Below, piece after piece: positions 34,816 to 41,975 of a stretch of DNA of 47,490 nucleotides. Source of the DNA: CAZJRB01 sp964547995 (GTDB lineage: Bacteria; Planctomycetota; Planctomycetia; Pirellulales; Thermoguttaceae). Each line of letters begins with the position of its first letter. The stretch's first letter is position 1. The translations under genes were made by a program, and so were the position numbers. The notes under the pieces were generated by a model that saw nothing but the letters and a program-made list of their open reading frames with translations, did not search any database and was not told the DNA's origin. The stretch is from contig CAZJRB010000053.1 of NCBI GenBank assembly GCA_964547995.1, forward strand, positions 1 to 47,490, written 5' to 3'.

Positions 34816-35817
34816 ATGTGGCTGATCGTCAAACGGCTTGCCTTGGGCGTGTTTCTGATTGTCGCGGCGGCGGCCGTGCTGCTGGTTTCCGATTGGGGGC
34901 GCCGCCAAACCGGCACGAAGAGACCTTGGAAAATCGTGCTGGCCCGCTATGTCGACGCCCAGTTTGCCGAAGACACCACGCGCGGCATCGAAGCCGGGTT
35001 CGCCGAAGCGGGGTTGCAGGAAGGGAAAGACTACACGCTCCATATCCGCAGCGCCCAGGGCGATCTGGCCACGCTGAGCACCATCATGGACGCCGCCAAA
35101 ACCGAAGAGGCCGACCTGGTGATGACCATCTCGACGCCGACGCTCCAGGCGGCACTTCGCCGCTTTGAAGAAACGCCCGTCGTGTTTACGACCGTGGCCA
35201 ACGCCATTGTGGCCGGCGCCGGCGCCTCGGACACCGACCACCAGCCGAACGTGACGGGCGTGGCCACCGCCAGCGCCTATGCCGAGGTGGCCGAGGTGCT
35301 CCACGAATGCCTGCCGTCGGCCCGGCGGGTCGGCACCGTCTTCACGCCCGGCGAGGCCAACTGCGTCTACAACAAGGAGCAGGTGGCAGCGGCCTTGAAG
35401 AAATACGACATCGAGCTGGTCGCCGTGGCGGCCAATTCGTCGGCCGAGGTGTCGGACGCCGCCACCGCGCTTTGCAGCCGCGACATCGACGCCCTGGCTC
35501 AGGTGGTCAGCAACATGCTCGACAGCTCGTTCCCGAGCATCGTCCGTGCGGCCGACAAAGCGGAGTTGCCGATCTTCAGCTTTTTGAGCGATTCGCCGCG
35601 GAAGGGGGCCGTGATGGCGGTCGCCCGCGACTATTTCGACGCGGGCCGTGAAGGTGCCCTGGTCGCCGCCCGGGTGATCCGCGGCGAAAATCCGGCCGAG
35701 ATCCCGTTCACGAACGTCCGGACCACTCGCCTGGTCGTCAATCCCCGCAAGGCCCGGAAGCTTGGGCTGACGATTCCCGATTCGCTGCTGAAGCGGGCGG
35801 ATGAGGTGATCAAGTGA
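34816..35817 (+). CDS. Membrane-anchored ABC transporter substrate-binding protein (PF04392 type)
   Basis: A 333-residue protein with an uncleaved-looking N-terminal helix (LALGVFLIVAAAAVLLV), then a periplasmic-binding fold: RYVDAQFAEDTTRGIEAGF, ADLVMTISTPTLQAAL, VFTTVANAIVAGAGA, VGTVFTPGEANCVYNKEQ, and RKARKLGLTIPDSLLKRADE. This is the ABC_sub_bind / TrpX-like group. No permease or ATPase gene is adjacent; the flanks are ispG and a convergent two-component system. It could feed a transporter encoded elsewhere or present a ligand to the neighbouring sensor kinase. The ATG at 34816 is preferred to a GTG 12 bases upstream. Confidence 0.87.
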   Translation: MWLIVKRLALGVFLIVAAAAVLLVSDWGRRQTGTKRPWKIVLARYVDAQFAEDTTRGIEAGFAEAGLQEGKDYTLHIRSAQGDLATLSTIMDAAKTEEADLVMTISTPTLQAALRRFEETPVVFTTVANAIVAGAGASDTDHQPNVTGVATASAYAEVAEVLHECLPSARRVGTVFTPGEANCVYNKEQVAAALKKYDIELVAVAANSSAEVSDAATALCSRDIDALAQVVSNMLDSSFPSIVRAADKAELPIFSFLSDSPRKGAVMAVARDYFDAGREGALVAARVIRGENPAEIPFTNVRTTRLVVNPRKARKLGLTIPDSLLKRADEVIK

Positions 35818-35829
35818 ACTGCCTTGAAC

Positions 35830-35905
35830 GTTTAGCCGCCGTCGATACGACGGCGAAAGTGAGATATGCCAACGCACGCTCTGGCCGGCGTGCCGTCGGC
35901 CGCTG
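35830..35905. repeat. Palindromic intergenic element, copy A
   Basis: Starts GTTTAGCCGCCGTCG and contains the hairpin CCGTCG-ATA-CGACGG, then a spacer, then CGTGCCGTCGGCCGCT. It shares both arms with the element at 40141-40201 but has a longer centre and lacks the final AAAC. It fills the gap between two convergent genes, abutting the response-regulator stop. Confidence 0.75.
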
Positions 35906-35911
35906 GGCGGT

Positions 35912-36595
35912 TCACCCCTCGAACCGGTACCCCGCCCCGTGGACCGTGCGGATGATCGCCGGCGACTTCGGGTCGGGCTCGATCCGCTTGCGGAGTTGCG
36001 AGATGTGCTGATCGAGCGTGCGGCTGTTGGGCATGTAGTCCTCGCCCCAGCAGACGTTGAAGATCGTGTTGCGGTCGAGCACCTCGCCGCGCCGGCCGTG
36101 GAACAGCGTAAGCAGCTTCACCTCGCGAAGGCTCAGGTCGATCACCTGCCCGCCCCGCCGGGCGCGGAGTTCCCGGGGAAAGACCTCCAGGTCGCCCATG
36201 GTGAACGACCCGGCCGGGGTGTCGGCCGCCGCCGCTCGGCATCGGCGGGTGACCGCCCGGATTCTGGCAACCACCTCTTTGACCCCGAACGGCTTGACGA
36301 TGAAGTCGTCGGCCCCCAATTCCAGCCCGATCACCTTGTCGATCTCCTCCGACTTGGCGCTGATGAAGATGATCGGCACCTCCGCGTTTTCGGCCCGGAT
36401 CCGCTTGCAGACGTCGTAGCCGCTGAGCTTGGGCATCATGATGTCGAGGCACACAAAGTCGGGCGTCTCGGCGGCAAACAGCTCCATGGCCGCTTGGCCG
36501 TCGGCCGCTTCGAGGACGGCATACCCCTCCGTCTCCAGGATCTCGGCGAGACCTTGGCGGATGTGCTGATCGTCTTCGACGAGTAGGACTTTCAT
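35912..36595 (-). CDS. OmpR/PhoB-family response regulator
   Basis: A 227-residue protein. Receiver domain MKVLLVEDDQHIRQGL with phospho-acceptor Asp51 (CLDIMMPK), then FISAKS and IVKPFGVKEVVARI. The C-terminal winged-helix domain has LSLREVKLLTLF, TIFNVCWGEDY, TLDQHISQLRKRIEPDPKSP and TVHGAGYRF, the OmpR/PhoB DNA-binding signature. It is the partner of the kinase encoded upstream on the same strand, but the two are separated by a 307-bp gap filled with repeats. Target genes are unknown. Confidence 0.94.
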   Translation of the reverse strand: MKVLLVEDDQHIRQGLAEILETEGYAVLEAADGQAAMELFAAETPDFVCLDIMMPKLSGYDVCKRIRAENAEVPIIFISAKSEEIDKVIGLELGADDFIVKPFGVKEVVARIRAVTRRCRAAAADTPAGSFTMGDLEVFPRELRARRGGQVIDLSLREVKLLTLFHGRRGEVLDRNTIFNVCWGEDYMPNSRTLDQHISQLRKRIEPDPKSPAIIRTVHGAGYRFEG

Positions 36596-36632
36596 GGGTT
36601 GGCCATTCTTCCCTTTACCGCGAAGCGGTTCT

Positions 36633-36847
36633 ACATCAAAGCCCAGGGTCAGCGGCGAAGCCGCGCCACCCTGGGAGTGTGGTCGAACGAATCGCCCGAA
36701 CCCTGAAGGGGTTCTACAAATACGCGCCGTGTTGTGCAAACCGTTCCCGTATCGTTCCACCCCCGTCTGTAGAACCCCGTTGGGGTTCATAATGGTTGCT
36801 GGCACCTCTTACCCCAGGGTGCGCTTCGCGACCCTGGGCTTTGATGT
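36633..36847. repeat. Nested inverted-repeat element between kinase and regulator genes
   Basis: Perfect 17-bp terminal inverted repeats: ACATCAAAGCCCAGGGT (36633-36649) and its complement (36831-36847). Each end is itself a hairpin (CCCAGGGT with ACCCTGGG at 36642-36675 and 36813-36838). Inside is a second pair, AACCCTGAAGGGGTTCTACA (36699-36718) against 36768-36787, 17 of 20 matching. No coding sequence. It looks like a non-autonomous or composite dispersed element. Confidence 0.85.
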
Positions 36848-36869
36848 TCAACGCCTTTGGCGTATTCTC

Positions 36870-36914
36870 CACTCTCAACCCTTCACTCTCAACTCTTCAC
36901 TCTCAACTCTCAAC
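36870..36914. repeat. 14-bp-period repeat overlapping the kinase 3' end
   Basis: CACTCTCAAC recurs at 36870, 36884 and 36898 (period 14) with a further partial copy TCTCAAC at 36908-36914. On the coding strand it is purine-rich (GTTGAGAGTGAAGA). It covers the kinase stop codon at 36903-36905 and its last codons. Confidence 0.9.
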
Positions 36915-38498
36915 TTCTTCCGTCTCCAACTCCACCCGAAAACAGGCCCCGCTATGCGACGGCACCAGCGTCAGATCGCCGCCATGGAGCCGGGCCAACT
37001 CGCGGGCGATCGACAGCCCGATGCCCGTGCCGACAACCCCCTTGATATTATCCGAAATCCGGTAGAACGGGTCAAAGACCTTCCCACGGTGTCCGGGCTT
37101 GATGCCCGGGCCGTGGTCGGCCACCGTGACAATTGTCCGGCCGTCTTCCTGGCGGCTGGCGATTTCCACGGTCTCGCTGTCGGCCGCATACTTTTCGACG
37201 TTGTTGAGCAGATTGCCGAGGATTTGCTGTAGGGCGTCGACGTCGAACCGGACCGGCGTGGTGGCCGCGCCGTCGAACTGGATTTCGATCCCCTTCTGCT
37301 CCATCGCCGGTTTGAACCGCTCGATCACGGCGGCGATCACCTCGTCGGGCACTCCGGTCGTCGGCCGCAGCGTCAGCTTTCCCCGCTGCTGCCGGGCGAA
37401 GGTCAGCACGTTGCCGATAAGCCGGCTTAGCCGCTCGCTCTCGCCGACGATCACCTTGGTGCGCTCCTGCGGCTTCGCGGCGTCGTCGGTCTCAAGCCCT
37501 TCGAGGTCAGTCTGAAGGAGATCGGCGTACATCCGAATGCTCGTCAGCGGCGTTTTCAACTCGTGCGAGACCTGGTTGACGAAGTTCACCCGCTGCACCG
37601 CCTCTCGCATCTCCCGGGCGTACTCGCGATAGAACAACAGGGCCATGGCCGCCAGCGCGATGCCGGCGACGACCAGCCCGATCAGGAGACCAAAATACGC
37701 ACTCCGCCCGGCGGCGGCGAACTGCTCGTCGTGTACGAAGTATTGCAGCCGCCAGGAGGCGAGCGGCTCGCTCAGCGGGATCTCGACCGCCGGCCGGGCA
37801 TCTTCGGCCGGTTCGAAATCGCCCCACTGGTAGACGGCCGCCCCGTTCGAATCGACCAGCCGGATTTGCGAGTCGGGATCTGTGGCGTCTGAGGATGGCA
37901 AAGGGGTCTGCGGCAACTCGGCAACCAGATCGGCGATCCATCGCCCCCGCGGCAGGGCGACCGCCACGATCTGCCCCGACTCGAGCCGGTGCCAGAAGAT
38001 CAGATTCAGCCCCGGGCCCCAGTACCAGGTGTACCAGCCGTGGGTCGGGGCGACGCCGGCAGTGCGGGATTCCGTAAGTGCATCCCCATCGTCGGCGCCC
38101 GCGCGAACCAGATCCTTGTCGATCAGCACCTGTTTGGCCCGTCGCAGGAATTCGCGTTCGGCGTCATTCAGCTCCTGTCTCGGATCGGGATAGACGAGCG
38201 TTCCGTTGGGATTCAGCACCAGCATTTGTCGGACAAGCGGTTCCGCACGGGCGAGCTGACGGATGGTGTCGTAATCGTGGCTGGGCAGGTCGGTCAGCCG
38301 CAGGAGTTCGCGGTCGCGGTCGTCAAAGAATTTCGCGACCGTCCCGTCAACGTCGCGTAGCTTATCGCGGAGCAGATCGTCGAACTGCTGCCGGACCATC
38401 CTCCGCTCATTGTGCGCGATCCGCGATCCCAGCCATGCCAGCATGACCAGTGGCAGGCACACAATGAGCAGGAAGAGGATGATCTGTCTCTTGGACAC
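36903..38498 (-). CDS. Membrane sensor histidine kinase
   Basis: A 531-residue protein: N-terminal helix (ILFLLIVCLPLVMLAWLG), a periplasmic sensor of about 240 residues, a second helix (YFGLLIGLVVAGIALAAMAL), then the kinase core. His312 is in VSHELKTPLTSIRMY; N box QQILGNLLNNVEKYA; G1 DHGPGIKPG; F box FDPFYR; G2 GTGIGLSIA. The sensor region has WYTWYWGPGLNLIFWHRL, possibly a Cache/PAS-like ligand pocket; the signal is unknown. It pairs with the response regulator downstream. The C-terminal residues VES and the stop come from a tandem repeat. Confidence 0.94.
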   Translation of the reverse strand: MSKRQIILFLLIVCLPLVMLAWLGSRIAHNERRMVRQQFDDLLRDKLRDVDGTVAKFFDDRDRELLRLTDLPSHDYDTIRQLARAEPLVRQMLVLNPNGTLVYPDPRQELNDAEREFLRRAKQVLIDKDLVRAGADDGDALTESRTAGVAPTHGWYTWYWGPGLNLIFWHRLESGQIVAVALPRGRWIADLVAELPQTPLPSSDATDPDSQIRLVDSNGAAVYQWGDFEPAEDARPAVEIPLSEPLASWRLQYFVHDEQFAAAGRSAYFGLLIGLVVAGIALAAMALLFYREYAREMREAVQRVNFVNQVSHELKTPLTSIRMYADLLQTDLEGLETDDAAKPQERTKVIVGESERLSRLIGNVLTFARQQRGKLTLRPTTGVPDEVIAAVIERFKPAMEQKGIEIQFDGAATTPVRFDVDALQQILGNLLNNVEKYAADSETVEIASRQEDGRTIVTVADHGPGIKPGHRGKVFDPFYRISDNIKGVVGTGIGLSIARELARLHGGDLTLVPSHSGACFRVELETEEVES

Positions 38499-38513
38499 GT
38501 AAGTTCGGATCTA

Positions 38514-38630
38514 TGGAGTGCGACGACTTGTCGTCGCTTTCTTTTTCCTTCCGCGTTCAATCGCCCAAAGGGCTTTTCCGGAAGGAAACCGTCCCGGATA
38601 AGGGAAGCGGTGACTTGTCATCGCACTCCA
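38514..38630. repeat. 117-bp MITE-like hairpin element
   Basis: Imperfect 28-bp terminal inverted repeats (38514-38541 and 38603-38630, both ending in TGGAGTGCGA or its complement; about 22 of 28 match). Inside lie a perfect TTTCCTTCCG/CGGAAGGAAA pair and a central GCCC-AAA-GGGC hairpin, so the whole element folds into one long stem. It occupies nearly all of the gap between the VWA gene and the kinase gene. Confidence 0.82.
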
Positions 38631-38647
38631 AAAGATTCCTCCGGTTG

Positions 38648-39970
38648 CTAGAAGCTCTGTTGTGTAGCGTCAAAGTGCTGGTAACGTCGCATCAGCTTTC
38701 GCGAATTGTTCCACTTCTCGCCGTCGAGGTTCTCGGCCTGGTCGTGGTTCCATCGGTACCTTATTCTCAGCTTCTCCGAGTCGAATTTCGTGCCATTGTA
38801 CTCGAGGAATTTGGCGTTGTCGAGCAGGAGCTTTCTGGCCCCGTCGATGTCGCCTTTGTCGCGCAACACGGTTGCCAGCTTATTCTGGCCGTTGGCGATT
38901 TGAATGACGCACTCGACGGTGACCGCCTTGTTGGTCTTGGCTTCGACCGTTTTTTCCGACTTGTCGAAGGTGGCGCTGACGGTGCTGGCGACCCGGTCGG
39001 TCGTCTTGGTTGCCATGTTGGAATACGAGACGTCGACCTCAGCGATCTTGCGGCTCCGGCCGGCCTTGGTGGCGGGCACCTCGACCTCGATCAGGATATA
39101 CTTCTCCTGTTCGGCGTACAACTGGTTGAGCTTGACGATCACCTTGTTCCCGTTGATTTCCGCCTCGCGATTGAGCACACGGATCGGGCGGACGCCCTGC
39201 CCGAGCTTGATCTCGATGGCCACCTCCTGGGCGACGACCGAAAGGACGTCGTCGAACTCGAAATTGAAAATCCTGGCCAGATCGTCCGCACGTTCGATGA
39301 AAATGTGGTTTCCGTCGCTGCGGCTGGCCAACTGCGACATCAGGTCTTCATTGTAGTCGGACCCCAGCCCCAGCGTCGAGACCGAGATGCCTTCCTTGAT
39401 GAGCGAGCCCCCGAGTTCACCCAGGGCGCTGGGCGACGAGGGGCCGACGTTGGCCAGGCCGTCGGACAAGAGGATGATGCGGTTGACATAGTCCTTGTGC
39501 TTGAACTTCCGCAGTTCGGCGGCCCCTTTGCTTACGCCGGCGAAAAGCGCGGTCGAGCCGCCGGCCCCGAGCCGGTCGATCGCCCGGCAGACGGCGTCCT
39601 TGTCGTTCAGCCGTGTGGCTGGCAGCAGCACGCGGACCGTCGAATCGTAGGCGACCAGCGAGACAATGTCTTTGCGGTCGAGCCGCCGGACGGCGAACTT
39701 GGCGGCCTCGCGGGCCTTGGCGATCTTCTGGCCGCTCATCGAGCCCGACTTGTCGATCACGAACGCGATGTTCACCGGCGCCCGCTTCCCTTTCGACGAA
39801 ATCTTGAAGCCGGTCAACCCGACTTTCAGATACGTCTTCTGTTTCTTGTCGGCCAGCAGAGTCGGATTGGCCATCGAGACATCCAACGTAATCTGTTTGG
39901 CCGCCACCGCCGGCGCCAACAAGAACGCCAACGCCAGCCCCACACATAACACACTAACAAATCGGAACAT
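38648..39970 (-). CDS. Exported von Willebrand factor A-domain protein
   Basis: A 440-residue protein with a signal peptide (FVSVLCVGLALAFLLAPAVAA). The VWA domain has an intact MIDAS: DKSGSMSG (73-80), a Thr in GAGGSTALFAG and Asp in LLSDGLANVG. VWA domains bind proteins through a divalent metal. A beta-rich region follows (EINGNKVIVKLNQLYAEQEK), then a helical tail. The layout is like the YfbK/VIT-less VWA proteins common in planctomycetes. The ATG at 39970 has GGGAG 7 bases upstream. Partner unknown. Confidence 0.9.
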   Translation of the reverse strand: MFRFVSVLCVGLALAFLLAPAVAAKQITLDVSMANPTLLADKKQKTYLKVGLTGFKISSKGKRAPVNIAFVIDKSGSMSGQKIAKAREAAKFAVRRLDRKDIVSLVAYDSTVRVLLPATRLNDKDAVCRAIDRLGAGGSTALFAGVSKGAAELRKFKHKDYVNRIILLSDGLANVGPSSPSALGELGGSLIKEGISVSTLGLGSDYNEDLMSQLASRSDGNHIFIERADDLARIFNFEFDDVLSVVAQEVAIEIKLGQGVRPIRVLNREAEINGNKVIVKLNQLYAEQEKYILIEVEVPATKAGRSRKIAEVDVSYSNMATKTTDRVASTVSATFDKSEKTVEAKTNKAVTVECVIQIANGQNKLATVLRDKGDIDGARKLLLDNAKFLEYNGTKFDSEKLRIRYRWNHDQAENLDGEKWNNSRKLMRRYQHFDATQQSF

Positions 39971-40140
39971 GTCGACACTCCCTTGCAAAAGAGGATTGGG
40001 GGAAAATTCTCGACCCATGGCCGTATTCTAGGTTTTCTCGCCCGACCGGTGGTGAGATCGGTGTCATTTGTTTGTAAAAAGCGTGTAAACCCGGGGTGGT
40101 TGGCTGCGCGTACGGGAAATGGTATTGTCATACGAATGAC

Positions 40141-40201
40141 GTTTAGCCGCCGTCGGCACGACGGCGAGCGACTTCGGCCGACGTGCCGTCGGCCGCTAAA
40201 C
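40141..40201. repeat. Palindromic intergenic element, copy B
   Basis: A 61-bp element with ends GTTTAGCCGCCGTCGGCACG and the complement of GTTTAGCGGCCGACGGCACG (18 of 20 match). Each arm also folds on itself (CCGTCG/CGACGG and CCGACG/CGTCGG), so it can form one long hairpin or two short ones. It lies between the divergent VWA and nagB genes. Confidence 0.82.
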
Positions 40202-40233
40202 GGTAAGAACGGCGAGAATCGAAGTGCCATGCC

Positions 40234-40980
40234 ATGAACCACGTTATCCACCCGACGAAGCAGGAAATGGCCCGCGCGGCCGCACAGGCCGGGGCCGAAC
40301 GGATCCGCCGGGCGATCGCCGAGCGCGGCGAGGCCAACATCATCGTGGCCACCGGGGCCTCGCAGTTCGAGATGTTCGAGGTCCTGGTCGCCCAGCCGGA
40401 AATCGCATGGAACCGCGTCACCGCGTTCCATCTGGACGAATACGTCGGCGTCCCGATCACCCATCCCGCGTCGTTCCGGCTTTATCTGTGGCAACGGTTC
40501 GTCAGCCGGCTGCCGCTGCCGCCGGCAGCGTTTCACTACCTCGATGGCGAGGCCGACTGCCGGGCTGAAATCGAACGTGTCGGAGCGATTCTCCAGCAGC
40601 ACCCGATCGATGTGGCGTTCGTCGGCATCGGCGAGAACGGCCACTTGGCGTTCAACGACCCGCCAGCCGATTTCGAGACCGAGGAGCCGTTCCTGATGGT
40701 CGACTTGGACGAGGCGTGCCGCCGCCAGCAGTTCGGCGAGGGGTGGTTTCCCACATTCGAGGACGTGCCTGACCGGGCCATCTCGATGTCGATCCGCCAG
40801 ATCATGAAATCCGCCGCGATCGTCTGCACCGTGCCCGACGAGCGCAAAGCCAAGGCGGCGCGCGACACGATTGAGGGCCCCGTGACACCCGACGTTCCGG
40901 CGTCGATCTTGCAAAAACACCCGGAGGCAACGGTCTTTCTCGACGGCTCGGCCGCATCGCTGCTTTCCGAAAAACCATAG
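40234..40980 (+). CDS. nagB: Glucosamine-6-phosphate deaminase
   Basis: A 248-residue protein converting glucosamine-6-phosphate to fructose-6-phosphate and ammonia. Motifs: IIVATGASQFEMFEVL, FHLDEYVGVP with the catalytic Asp, and VGIGENGHLAFNDPP. The position equal to E. coli Asp141 is Asn, as in Bacillus-type enzymes, and Glu148 is Asp. A SIRQIMKSAAIVCTVPDERK segment and PDVPASILQKH near the end complete the family pattern. It lies 55 bases before nagA on the same strand, so amino-sugar breakdown is the clear pathway. Confidence 0.92.
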   Translation: MNHVIHPTKQEMARAAAQAGAERIRRAIAERGEANIIVATGASQFEMFEVLVAQPEIAWNRVTAFHLDEYVGVPITHPASFRLYLWQRFVSRLPLPPAAFHYLDGEADCRAEIERVGAILQQHPIDVAFVGIGENGHLAFNDPPADFETEEPFLMVDLDEACRRQQFGEGWFPTFEDVPDRAISMSIRQIMKSAAIVCTVPDERKAKAARDTIEGPVTPDVPASILQKHPEATVFLDGSAASLLSEKP

Positions 40981-41009
40981 TAGCAGGCACACTTCGTGTG
41001 CCTGCTACT
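40979..41009 (+). terminator. Strong hairpin between nagB and nagA
   Basis: AGTAGCAGGCACAC (40979-40992) pairs perfectly with GTGTGCCTGCTACT (40996-41009) around a TTC loop, followed by TTTCTT. It begins in the nagB stop codon. It could be a terminator that lowers nagA expression, an mRNA-stabilising hairpin, or a dispersed repeat; the sequence resembles one I remember from planctomycete genomes. Confidence 0.7.
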
Positions 41010-41035
41010 TTTCTTGCACCCGGACACACGAAACC

Positions 41036-41959
41036 ATGCCAAACGAACAAGGCGATTTCGACCTGCAAGTGAACGGCTATGCCGGCGTCGATTTCAACAG
41101 CGACGACCTGACGGCCGAGGATTTTCATCAGGCGTGCGAGCGGATCGCGGCCGACGGCGTCTCCGGCTTTCTGGCCACGATCATTACCGACGAGCTGGAC
41201 CTCATGGGCGGCCGTCTGCGGCGCATCGCCCGGTTTTACCAGGACGACGAAACGGTTCGGCAAACGATGGCCGGCTTCCACATCGAGGGCCCTTTCATTA
41301 ATGAGCGGGACGGCTACCGCGGTGCCCATCCCCGGCACGCCGTGCGGCTGGCCGACGTGGAGACCGGGATGCGGCTGGTCGATGCGGCGGCCGGGCTCGC
41401 CCGAATCGTCACACTCGCCCCCGAGCGCGACCCCGATCTGCGGCTGACGCGCCGCCTGGTCGGCGAAGGCGTCGCGGTGGCCGCGGGGCATTGTAATCCG
41501 ACCGGCGACGAATTGGCCGCCGCGATCGACGCCGGGCTCTCGATGTTCACCCATCTCGGCAACGGTTGCCCCGTACAGATGCACCGCCACGACAACATCA
41601 TCCAACGGGCACTGGCCGCGGCCGACCGGCTGTGGCTGACGTTCATCGCCGACGGCGTTCATATTCAACCGCCGGTTTTGGGCAATTACCTTCGCACGGC
41701 GGGGACGGAGCGTTGTATTGTGGTGACCGACGCGATTTCCGCCGCCGGGCTTGGCCCGGGGCGTTACACGCTCGGCACATGGGACATTCAAGTCGGCGAC
41801 GATTTGGTGGCCCGATCACCCGACGGATCCCATTTCGTCGGTTCCTGCGCGACGATGCCGCGGATGCACGAAGTGCTCAGCGAACAAGTCGGCTTGTCAC
41901 CGGAGGAGATTCACCAGCTAACGTCGATCAATCCGCGACGGGCTTTGCAGGAAGAATAG
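41036..41959 (+). CDS. nagA: N-acetylglucosamine-6-phosphate deacetylase, barrel-only form
   Basis: A 307-residue protein, about 70 shorter than usual NagA. It starts at the first barrel strand (FDLQVNGYAGVDFNSDDL) and stops at LTSINPRRAL, so the beta-sandwich made from both ends of typical NagA is absent. Metal and catalytic residues remain: Glu in HIEGPF, His in AGHCNPTG, His in THLGNG, IADGVH, and catalytic Asp in VVTDAISAAG. It removes acetate from GlcNAc-6-phosphate to supply NagB. The ATG at 41036 follows the nagB hairpin by 26 bases. Confidence 0.92.
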   Translation: MPNEQGDFDLQVNGYAGVDFNSDDLTAEDFHQACERIAADGVSGFLATIITDELDLMGGRLRRIARFYQDDETVRQTMAGFHIEGPFINERDGYRGAHPRHAVRLADVETGMRLVDAAAGLARIVTLAPERDPDLRLTRRLVGEGVAVAAGHCNPTGDELAAAIDAGLSMFTHLGNGCPVQMHRHDNIIQRALAAADRLWLTFIADGVHIQPPVLGNYLRTAGTERCIVVTDAISAAGLGPGRYTLGTWDIQVGDDLVARSPDGSHFVGSCATMPRMHEVLSEQVGLSPEEIHQLTSINPRRALQEE

Positions 41960-41975
41960 GAGAGGTGGCCGCCTG

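Noticed and set aside
40618..40665. Asp-to-Asn change at the NagB catalytic loop as a sign of a dead enzyme.
   Set aside because: Bacillus-type NagB enzymes carry Asn there; the rest of the loop is intact.
17594..41009. The tandem repeats and palindromes as a CRISPR array.
   Set aside because: No regularly spaced repeats with unique spacers and no cas genes; units are adjacent or unrelated.
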